Assembly (NCBI GenBank): GCA_964019135.1
Contig: OZ025260.1
Span: 20,082,254 to 20,146,253, forward strand
Source of the DNA: Arenicola marina
Taxonomy: Eukaryota; Annelida; Polychaeta; Arenicolidae
DNA length: 64,000 bases
Reading direction: 5' to 3'
A program made the translations under genes and the position numbers. The notes below the pieces were generated by a model, which saw only the letters and a program-made list of their open reading frames with translations, was not told the DNA's origin and did no database searches. Of the stretch, positions 48,101 through 60,100 are shown in pieces. The first letter of the stretch is position 1. Each line of letters begins with the position of its first letter.

Positions 48101-51100
48101 CCACAGTATACCCCTGGCCTCCTGTCACAATGCCTTAATGCCTACCTTCCACAGTATACCCCTGGCCTCCTGTCACAATGCCTTAATGCCTACCTTCGAC
48201 AGTATACCCCTGGCCTCCTGTCACAATGCCTTAATGCCTACCTTCCACAGTATACCCCTGGCCTCCTGTCACAATGCCTTAATGGCTACCTTCCACAGTA
48301 TACCCCTGGCCTCCTGACACAGGGTCTTAATGCCTACCTTCCACAGTATACCCCTGGCCTCCTGTCACAATGCCTTAATGCCTACCTTCCACAGTATACC
48401 CCTGGCCTCCTGTCACAATGCCTTAATGCCTACCTTCCACAGTATACCCCTGGCCTCCTGACACAGTCTTAATGCCTACCTTCCACAGTATACCCCTGGC
48501 CTCCTGTCACAATGCCTTAATGCCTACCTTCCACAGTATACCCCTGGCCTCCTGACACAGGGTCTTAATGCGTACCTTTCAAAGTATACCCCTGGCCTCC
48601 TGTCACAATGCCTTAATGCCTACCTTCCACAGTATACCCCTGGCCTCCTGTCACAATGCCTTAATGCCTACCTTCCACAGTATACCCCTGGCCTCCTGTC
48701 ACAGCCTTAATGCCTACCTTCCACAGTATACCCCTGGCCTCCTGTCACAATGCCTTAATGCATACCTTCCACAGTATACCCCTGGCCTCCTGACAGTCTT
48801 AATGCCTACCTTCCACAGTATACCCCTGGCCTCCTGTCACATTGCCTTAATGCCTACCTTCCACAGTATACCCCTGGCCTCCTGACAGTCTTAATGCCTA
48901 CCTTCCACAGTATACCCCTGGCCTCCTGACAGTCTTAATGCCTACCTTCCACAGTATACCCCTGGCCTCTGGGCACAGTCTTAATGTCTACCTTCCACAG
49001 TATACCCCTGGCCTCCTGACACAGTCTTAATGCCTACCTTCCACAGTATACCCCTGGCCTCCTGTCACAATGCCTTAATGCCTACCTTCCACAGTATACC
49101 CCTGGCCTCCTGTCACAATGCCTTAATGCCTACCTTCCACAGTATACCCCTGGCCTCCTGACAGTCTTAATGCCTACCTTCCACAGTATACCCCTGGCCT
49201 CCTGTCACATTGCCTTAATGCCTACCTTCCACAGTATACCCCTGGCCTCCTGACAGTCTTAATGCCTACCTTCCACAGTATACCCCTGGCCTCCTGACAG
49301 TCTTAATGCCTACCTTCCACAGTATACCCCTGGCCTCCTGTCACATTGCCTTGATGCCTACCTTCCACAGTATACCCCTGGCCTCCCGGCACAGCCTTAA
49401 TGCCTACCTTCCACAGTATACCCCTGGCCTCCTGTCACAATGCCTTAATGCCTACCTTCCACAGTATACCCCTGGCCTCCTGGCACAGCCTTAATGCCTA
49501 TCTTCCACAGTATACCCCTGGCCTCCTGTCACAATGTCTTAATGCCTACCTTCCACAGTATACCCCTGGCCTCCTGGCACAGCCTTAATGCCTACCTTCC
49601 ACAGTATACCCCTGGCCTCCTGACACAGTCTTAATGCCTACCTTCCACAGTATACCCCTGGCCTCCTGTCACAATGCCTTAATGCCTACCTTCCACAGTA
49701 TACCCCTGGCCTCCTGACACAATGCCTTAATGCCTACCTTCCACAGTATACCCCTGGCCTCCTGTCACAATGCCTTAATGCCTACCTTCCACAGTATACC
49801 CCTGGCCTCCCGGCACAATGCCCTAATGCCTACCTTCCACAGTATACCCCTGGCCTCCTGTCACAATGCCTTAATGCCTACCTTCCACAGTATACCCCTG
49901 GCCTCCTGTCACAATGCCTTAATGCCTACCTTCCACAGTATACCCCTGGCCTCCTGACACAGTCTTAATGCCTACCTTCCACAGTATACCCCTGGCCTCC
50001 TGTCACAATGCCTTAATGCCTACCTTCCACAGTATACCCCTGGCCTCCTGACACAGGGTCTTAATGCCTACCTTCCACAGTATACCCCTGGCCTCCTGTC
50101 ACAATGCCTTAATGCCTACCTTCCACAGTATACCCCTGGCCTCCTGTCACAATGCCTAAATGCCTACCTTCCACAGTATACCCCTGGCCTCCTGTCACAA
50201 TGCCTTAATGCCTACCTTCCACAGTATACCCCTGGCCTCCCGGCACAATGCCCTAATGCCTACCTTCCACAGTATACCCCTGGCCTCCTGTCACAATGCC
50301 TTAATGCCTACCTTCCACAGTATACCCCTGGCCTCCTGTCACAATGCCTTAATGCCTACCTTCCACAGTATACCCCTGGCCTCCTGACACAGTCTTAATG
50401 CCTACCTTCCACAGTATACCCCTGGCCTCCTGTCACAATGCCTTAATGCCTACCTTCCACAGTATACCCCTGGCCTCCTGACACAGGGTCTTAATGCCTA
50501 CCTTCCACAGTATACCCCTGGCCTCCTGTCACAATGCCTTAATGCCTACCTTCCACAGTATACCCCTGGCCTCCTGTCACAATGCCTTAATGCCTACCTT
50601 CCACAGTGTACCCCTGGCCTCCTGTCACAATGCCTTAATGCCTACCTTCCACAGTATACCCCTGGCCTCCTGTCACAATGCCTAAATGCCTACCTTCCAC
50701 AGTACACCCCTGGCCTCCTGACACAGTCTTAATGCCTACCTTCCACAGTATACCCCTGGCCTCCTGACACAGGGTCTTAATGCCTACCTTCCACAGTATA
50801 CCCCTGGCCTCCTGACACAGGGTCTTAATGCCTACCTTCCACAGTATACCCCTGGCCTCCTGTCACAATGCCTTAATGCCTACCTTCCACAGTATACCCC
50901 TGGCCTCCTGACACAGGGTCTTAATGCCTACCTTCCACAGTATACCCCTGGCCTCCTGTCACAATGCCTTAATGCCTACCTTCCACAGTATACCCCTGGC
51001 CTCCTGACAGTCTTAATGCCTACCTTCCACAGTATACCCCTGGCCTCCTGTCACAATGCCTTAATGCATACCTTCCACAGTATACCCCTGGCCTCCTGAC

Positions 51101-54100
51101 ACAGGGTCTTAATGCCTACCTTCCACAGTATACCCCTGGCCTCCTGTCACAATGCCTTAATGCCTACCTTCCACAGTATACCCCTGGCCTCCTGTCACAA
51201 TGCCTTAATGCCTACCTTCCACAGTATACCCCTGGCCTCCTGACACAGGGTCTTAATGCCTACCTTCCACAGTATACCCCTGGCCTCCTGTCACAGCGTC
51301 TTAATGCCTACCTTCCACAGTATACCCCTGGCCTCCTGTCACAATGCCTTAATGCCTACCTTCCACAGTATACCCCTGGCCTCCTGACACAGGGTCTTAA
51401 TGCCTACCTTCCACAGTATACCCCTGGCCTCCTGTCACAATGCCTTAATGCCTACCTTCCACAGTATACCCCTGGCCTCCTGTCACAATGCCTTAATGCC
51501 TACCTTCCACAGTATACCCCTGGCCTCCTGTCACAATGCCTTAATGCCTACCTTCCACAGTATACCCCTGGCCTCCTGACACAGCCTTAATGCCTACCTT
51601 CCACAGTATACCCCTGGCCTCCTGTCACAGTCTTAATGCCTACCTTCCACAGTATACCCCTGGCCTCCTGTCACAGGGTCTTAATGCCTACCTTCCACAG
51701 TATACCCCTGGCCTCCTGTCACAGCCTTAATGCCTACCTTCCACAGTATACCCCTGGCCTCCTGTCACAATGCCTTAATGCCTACCTTCCACAGTATACC
51801 CCTGGCCTCCTGACACAGGGTCTTAATGCCTACCTTCCACAGTATACCCCTGGCCTCCTGACACAGGGTCTTAATGCCTACCTTCCACAGTATATCCCTG
51901 GCCTCCTGTCACAATGCCTTAATGCCTACCTTCCACAGTATATCCCTGGCCTCCTGTCACAGCCTTAATGCCTACCTTCCACAGTATACCCCTGGCCTCC
52001 TGTCACAGCGTCTTAATGCCTACCTTCCACAGTATACCCCTGGCCTCCTGTCACAATGCCTTAATGCCTACTTTCCACAGTATACCCCTGGCCTCCTGTC
52101 ACAATGCCTTAATGCCTACCTTCCACAGTATACCCCTGGCCTCCTGTCACAGCGTCTTAATGCCTACCTTCCACAGTATACCCCTGGCCTCCTGACACAG
52201 TCTTAATGCCTACCTTCCACAGTATACCCCTGGCCTCCTGTCACAATGCCTTAATGCCTACCTTCCACAGTATACCCCTGGCCTCCTGACACAGGGTCTT
52301 AATGCCTACCGTCCACAGTATATCCCTGGCCTCCTGTCACAGGGTCTTAATGCCTACCTTCCACAGTATACCCCTGGCCTCCTGTCACAGCGTCTTAATG
52401 CCTACCTTCCACAGTATACCCCTGGCCTCCTGTCACAATGCCTTAATGCCTACCTTCCACAGTATACCCCTGGCCTCCTGTCACAATGCCTTAATGCCTA
52501 CCTTCCACAGTATACCCCTGGCCTCCTGTCACAGCGTCTTAATGCCTACCTTCCACAGTATACCCCTGGCCTCCTGACACAGTCTTAATGCCTACCTTCC
52601 ACAGTATACCCCTGGCCTCCTGACACAGGGTCTTAATGCCTACCTTCCACAGTATACCCCTGGCCTCCTGTCACAGCGTCTTAATGCCTACCTTCCACAG
52701 TATACCCCTGGCCTCCTGTCACAATGCCTTAATGCCTACCTTCCACAGTATACCCCTGGCCTCCTGACACAGGGTCTTAATGCCTACCTTCCACAGTATA
52801 CCCCTGGCCTCCTGTCACAGCGTCTTAATGCCTACCTTCCACAGTATACCCCTGGCCTCCTGTCACAATGCCTTAATGCCTACCTTCCACAGTATACCCC
52901 TGGCCTCCTGTCACAATGCCTTAATGCCAACCTTCCACAGTATACCCCTGGCCTCCTGTCACAATGCCTTAATGCCTACCTTCCACAGTATACCCCTGGC
53001 CTCCTGTCACAGCCTTAATGCCTACCTTCCACAGTATACCCCTGGCCTCCTGTCACAATGCCTTAATGCCTACCTTCCACAGTATACCCCTGGCCTCCTG
53101 ACACAGTCTTAATGCCTACCTTCCACAGTATACCCCTGGCCTCCTGTCACAGCGTCTTAATGCCTACCTTCCACAGTATACCCCTGGCCTCCTGTCACAA
53201 TGCCTTAATGCCTACCTTCCACAGTATACCCCTGGCCTCCTGTCACAGCGTCTTAATGCCTACCTTCCACAGTATACCCCTGGCCTCCTGTCACAATGCC
53301 TTAATGCCTACCTTCCACAGTATACCCCTGGCCTCCTGTCACAGGGTCTTAATGCCTACCTTCCACAGTATACCCCTGGCCTCCTGTCACAGCGCCTTAA
53401 TGCCTACCTTCCACAGTATACCCCTGGCCTCCTGTCACAGGGTCTTAATGCCTACCTTCCACAGTATACCCCTGGCCTCCTGTCACAGGGTCTTAATGCC
53501 TACCTTCCACAGTATACCCCTGGCCTCCTGTCACAGGGTCTTAATGCCTACCTTCCACAGTATACCCCTGGCCTCCTGTCACAGCGTCTTAATGCCTACC
53601 TTCCACAGTATACCCCTGGCCTCCTGTCACAATGCCTTAATGCCTACCTTCCACAGTATACCCCTGGCCTCCTGTCACAGCGTCTTAATGCCTACCTTCC
53701 ACAGTATACCCCTGGCCTCCTGTCACAATGCCTTAATGCCTACCTTCCACAGTATATCCCTGGCCTCCTGTCACAGCGTCTTAATGCCTACCTTCCACAG
53801 TATACCCCTGGCCTCCTGTCACAATGCCTTAATGCCTACCTTCCACAGTATACCCCTGGCCTCTGGGCACAGTCTTAATGCCTACCTTCCACAGTATACC
53901 CCTGGCCTCCTGTCACAATGCCTTAATGCCTACCTTCCACAGTATACCCCTGGCCTCCTGACACAGGGCCTTAATGCCTACCTTCCACAGTATACCCCTG
54001 GCCTCCTGTCACAATGCCTTAATGCCTACCTTCCACAGTATACCCCTGGCCTCCTGACACAGGGTCTTAATGCCTACCTCCCACAGTATACCCCTGGCCT

Positions 54101-57100
54101 CCTGTCACAGTCTTAATGCCTACCTTCCACAGTATACCCCTACCCTCATGTCACAGTCGTTATGCCTACCTTCCACAGTATACCCCTGGCCTCCTGTCAC
54201 AATGCCTTAATGCCTACCTTCCACAGTATACCCCTGGCCTCCTGTCACAGCGTCTTAATGCCTACCTTCCACAGTATACCCCTGGCCTCCTGTCACAATG
54301 TCTTAATGCCTACCTTCCACTGTATACCCCTGGCCTCCTGTCACAATGCCTTAATGCCTACCTTCCACAGTATACCCCTGGCCTCCTGTCACAATGCCTT
54401 AATGCCTACCTTCCACTGTATACCCCTGGCCTCATGTCACAGCCTTAATGCCTACCTTCCACAGTATACCCCTGGCCTCCTGGCACAATGCCTTAATGCC
54501 TACCTTCCACAGTATACCCCTGGCCTCTGGGCACAGTCTTAATGCCTACCTTCCACAGTATACCCCTGGCCTCCTGACACAGCCTTAATGCCTACCTTCC
54601 ACAGTATACCCCTGGCCTCCTGACACAGTCTTAATGCCTACCTTCCACAGTATACCCCTGGCCTCCTGTCAAAATGTCTTAATGTCTACCTTCCACAGTA
54701 TACCCCTGGCCTCCTGTCACAATGCCTTAATGCCTCCCTTCCACAGTATACCCCTGGCCTCCTGTCACAGCCTTAATGCCTACCTTCCACAGTATACCCC
54801 TGGCCTCTGGGCACAGTCTTAATGCCTACCTTCCACAGTATACCCCTGGCCTCCTGACACAGCCTTAATGCCTACTTTCCACAGTATACCCCTGGCCTGC
54901 TGTCACAATGCCTTAATGCCTACCTTCCACAGTATACCCCTGACCTCCTGTCACAGCCTTAATGCCTACCTTCCACAGTATACCCCTGGCCTCCTGACAC
55001 AGCCTTAATGCCTACCTTCCACAGTATACCCCTGGGCTCCTGTCACAGCCTTAATGCCTATCTTCCACAGTATACCCCTGACCTCCTGTCACAGCCTTAA
55101 TGCCTATCTTCCACAGTATACCCCTGGCCTCCTGTCACAGCCTTAATGCCTACCTTCCACAGTATACCCCTGGCCTCTGGGCACAATGCCTTAATGCCTA
55201 CCTTCCACAGTATACCCCTGGCCTCTGGGCACAGGGCCAGTGTGGTCAGTACGCTGAAGCCGGCCTTCAACAAGACTGGGTTGGTCGCCGTGGATTCTCT
55301 CTGCAGTAACTTGATGAGGCAGTGAACCAGCGAGTTGTTGCTGTACTGTGGCCTACTACTCGGCTGCCTGTCCCCAGTCTGGGAGGACGACGTGAAGGCC
55401 AGCGATCTACAAGCTGAACAAAGCGAAGACGTACCCTGTAATAGGACCTGAGTCACAACAATGATATCAGTATAATAACATAGGTAACCCCCTAACAGTA
55501 TCAGGGGTCTGGAAGGGGTAAACCGCGACACGCGACACAGAGATATTTAAAAAATCGACATTTGACATTCTCAAATTCCGACATTGAGAATCTGAAAAAA
55601 CGACATTGAGCCAAAAAGCAACACGGAACGTCGTGAAGAATCGACATTCGACACCGAGCATTTTGAAAAATCGACATGCACACCCCCTTCCATACCCCTA
55701 GTATCAACACAATGCAGGCCCCCACCCCGCCCGCAAGCTTACCATGGTTACCTGGGGTGAAGGATACATTGAGTGATGGTTACCTGGAGTGATGGTTACC
55801 TGGGATGAAGGTTACTTTGAGTGATGGTTACCTGGGGTGATGGTTACCTGGGGTAATGGTTACCTGGGGTGATAGGTTACCTGGGGTGATGGCTACTTGG
55901 AGTGATGGTTACCTGGGGTGATGGGTTATCTGGGGTGATGGTTACCTGGGTAGATGGGTTACCTGGGGTGATGGGTTACCTGGGGTGATGGTTACTGGGA
56001 GTGATGGTTACCTGGGGTGGTGGTTAACTGGGGTGATGGTTAGCTGGGGTGATGGTTACCTGGGGTGATGGGTTACCTGGGGTGATGGTTACTGGGAGTG
56101 ATGGTTACCTGGGGTGGTGGTTAACTGGGGTGATGGTAACCTGGGGTGATGGTTACCTGGGGTGATGGTTACCTGGAGTGATGGTTACCTGGGGTGATGG
56201 TTACCTGGGATGATGGTTACCTGAGGTGAGGGTTACCTGGAGTGATGGTAACCTGGGGTGATGGTAACCTGGGGTGATGGTTACCTCGGGTGATGGTTAC
56301 CTGGGGTAATGGTTACCTTGCGTGATGGCTACCTTGCGTGATGGTTACCTAGGGTGACGGTTACCTGGGGTGATGGTTACCTGAGGTGATGGTAACCTGG
56401 GGTGATGGTAACCTTGGGTGATGGTTACTTGGGGTGATGGTTACCTCGGGTGATGGTTACCTCGGGTGATGGTTACCTGGGGTGATGGTTACCTGGGGTG
56501 ATAGTTACCTTGGGTGATGGTAACCTGGGGTGATTGTAACCTGGAGTGATAGTTACCTGGGGTGATGGTAACCTGGGGTGATATTTACCTGGGGTGATGG
56601 TAACCTGGGATGATGGTAACCTTGATTGATAGTTACCTGAGGTGATGGTAACCTGGGGTGATGGTTACCTGGGGGGGGGGTGTTAATCTGGGGTGATGGT
56701 TACCTGGAGTGATAGTTACCTGGGGTGATGGTAACCTGGGGTGATGGTTACCTGAGGTGATGGTAACCTGGGGTGATGGTAACCTGGGGTGATGGTAACC
56801 TGGGGTGATGGTTACCTCGGGTGATGGTTACCTGGAGTGATAGTTACTTGTGGTGATGGTAGCCTGGGGTGATGGTTACCTGGGGTGGTGTTAACCTGGT
56901 GTGATGGTTACCTTGCGTGATGGTTACTTTGCGTGATGGTTACCTGGGGTGATGGTAACCTGGGGTGATGGTAACCTGGGGTGATGATAACCTGGGGTGA
57001 TGGTAACTTGGGGTGATGGTTACCTCCGGTGATGGTTACCTGGAGTGATGGTTACCTAGAGTGATGGTAACCTGAGGTGATGGTAACCTGGGGTGATGGT

Positions 57101-60100
57101 AACCTGGGGTGATGGTTACCTGGAGTGATGGTTACCTCGGGTGATGGTTACTTGGGGTAATGGTTGCCTGGGGTAATGGTTACCTGGGATGGTGGTTACC
57201 TAGTGATGGTAACCTGGAGTGATAGTTACCTGGGGTGATGACCTGGCGTTAGGCTTACCTGTAGGACACCTGGCTGTGAAGGTGGCCAGTAGCAGCAGTG
57301 TGGCTTGCAATAGCGGGGGTTCCTGGAGGCACCAGGCCCACAGGCCGTGCACCAGGCTGGCCAGCCCAGAGTCGTGTGCTGCCATCTATTCGGAGAGCCG
57401 GAAACCGTTCAGCACAGATACAGTATCCCGTCCTCATAGTATTGAGGCCATGAGGCTTGTTTTACAATGACAGCTTACGGCTTTACTTTCAGGAAATCAT
57501 ATAAATATGTATTCATCAAACGTAGCCAAAGTGAGGTCCGGCCTGTTAATTTCTGAAAGCATTGAATATTCATGAGCGCTACTTGCAAATTACTCAACGA
57601 TTTCACAAGTTTGCCATGAACTTTAATGTCATGGAGGCAGCTAATGTGGAGTGTATTATATTCATGGCTGAGCGCTTTTTCGTCGAGTTCAAGCCATAAA
57701 AATGTGAGAGAATCTTGAATCTTGGAGACGTCATTGTCGTCCCTCATGAAATCAGAATATGACCCACCCCCTCTCCTCTCCGGACCCCAGGAACACGAAC
57801 ACAGAAGAATACCATGAGCTTAAGTTGTGTTGAAATGTCTATAAACCTCGGATGTGTTCACGTGTCACTGTAATTCGTACACATAGTGCAACATAGCTAA
57901 CGAGTAAGGCTTAAATAGATGCTAGATTGTTATATTTTCATTATCATATTTATATTTATCTCATCAGCTCACGTCATTTCATTATTGTCGGTAAATACCA
58001 CTTGGGCTAATGTCTATTGTTGAATTTTACATACCGACGTTAAAATAAAACTTTATTTCATCATATCTTATGTTATCTTAACAACCTGACCACTTTACTA
58101 ACCTTAACGTCCTGGTTTTCGAACATGAAGTTCCTCAGAAGGTCAAAGGTCAGGACCACGTCGCATATGATAGGATTCTCCTGAAAGCGTACGACGCACA
58201 TCTTTACACTAACAAAAAAAAGCCTGACAAACCTAATTGACAATAACTGCAGTGTGATGCGGAAAAAAACTGAGAAACTGGCTTTGAAACGCCAATCTAG
58301 GCATCTGGTGAGTATAAACCTAGACCAAACGACAGGTCATCGATTCGATAACTGCGGTAAGCTGTGTCGGTTACAGATAGGCTTATTTAGTCATAAGCGA
58401 AAATGCCGCGAAACAATTCTTACTACCTAAACCAAAACAAAAGCTGCAAATCCATCGTCTTTCGCAGACGGACGGATGCCAACCAGCCAACCGGTACAAC
58501 ACGTGTCAGCGGTGTACGTTACCTTGGCTGCCGTCCCTGCCGGTTTGCCGGGGAGCAGGGCGTCCATGCTGAGCTTGGTGTGCAGGTACCGAATCTGCTC
58601 ACATATAGTCTCCACAAAGCCATCTGAAATGAAATGTTGATGTTTTAGGCCGCTTTTGTGCACATGAAGGCTAAATTGGGCCAAGGAACCTCCCGGGACG
58701 ATGAAGGATGACGGAATGAAACAGGTCCCAGATCAAAGCCATCTGAAGTGAATATATAAACCACATACAGGTTCCAACATACCGATACAGTATCTACAAC
58801 ATACCGATACAGTATCTACAACATACCGATACAGTATCTACAACATACCGATACAGTATCTACAACATACCGATACAGTATCTACAACATACCGATACAG
58901 TATCTACAACATACCGATACAGTATCTACAACATACCGATACAGTATCTACAACATACCGATACAGTGTCTACAACATACCGATACAGTATCTACAACAT
59001 ACCGATACAGTATCTACAACATACGGATACAGTATCTACAACATACCGATACAGTATCTACAACATACCGTTACACTATCTACAACATACCGATACAGTA
59101 TCTACAACATACCGATACACTATCTACAACATACCGATACAGTATCTACAACATATCGATACAGTATCTACAACATACCAATACAGTATCTACAACATAC
59201 CGATACACTATCTACAACATACCTATACACTATCTACAACATACCGATACAGTATCTAACACATACCGATACAGTATCTAACACATACCGATACAGTATC
59301 TACAACACTCACCATTGAATTATAATGCTTAGTCTTATCCCACTGGAGCCGATACTTTGGCCCTAAAAGTCACCCTCGATACCAGTGGTTTAAGCAATGT
59401 TAAATGCACTCACCCTCCAGTGGCAATACCTTAGCGCTAACACTCACCCTCCAGTGGCAATACCTTAGCGCTAACACTCACCCTCCAGTGGTAATACCTT
59501 AGCGCTAACACTCACCCTCCAGTGGCAATACCTTAGCGCTAACACTCACCCTCCAGTGGCAATACCTTAGCGCTAACACTCACCCTCCAGTGGCAATACC
59601 TTAGCACTAACACTCACCCTCCAGTGGCAATACCTTAGCGCTAACACTCACCCTCCAGTGGTAATACCTTAGCGCCAACACTCACCCTCCAGTGGCAATA
59701 CCTTAGCGCTAACACTCACCCTCCAGTGGTAATACCTTAGCGCCAACACTCACCCTCCAGTGGCAATACCTTAGCGCCAACACTCACCCTCCAGTGGTAA
59801 TACCTTAGCGCTAACACTCACCCTCCAGTGGTAATACCTTAGCGCCAACACTCACCCTCCAGTGGCAATACCTTAGCGCCAACACTCACCCTCCAGTGGT
59901 AATACCTTAGCGCCAACACTCACCCTCCAGTGGCAATACCTTAGCGCCAACACTCACCCTCCAGTGGTAATACCTTAGCGCCAACACTCACCCTCCAGTG
60001 GCAATGCCTTAGCGCTAACACTCACCCTCCAGTGGTAATACCTTAGCGCCAACACTCACCCTCCAGTGGCAATACCTTAGCGCTAACACTCACCCTCCAG

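Noticed and set aside
42483-55200. Many 60-330 codon frames with a 16-residue repeat (MPTFHSIPLASCHNAL type)
   Set aside because: They are on the strand opposite to the rotatin-like gene and reflect the 48-bp unit; 46-bp units shift the frame repeatedly.
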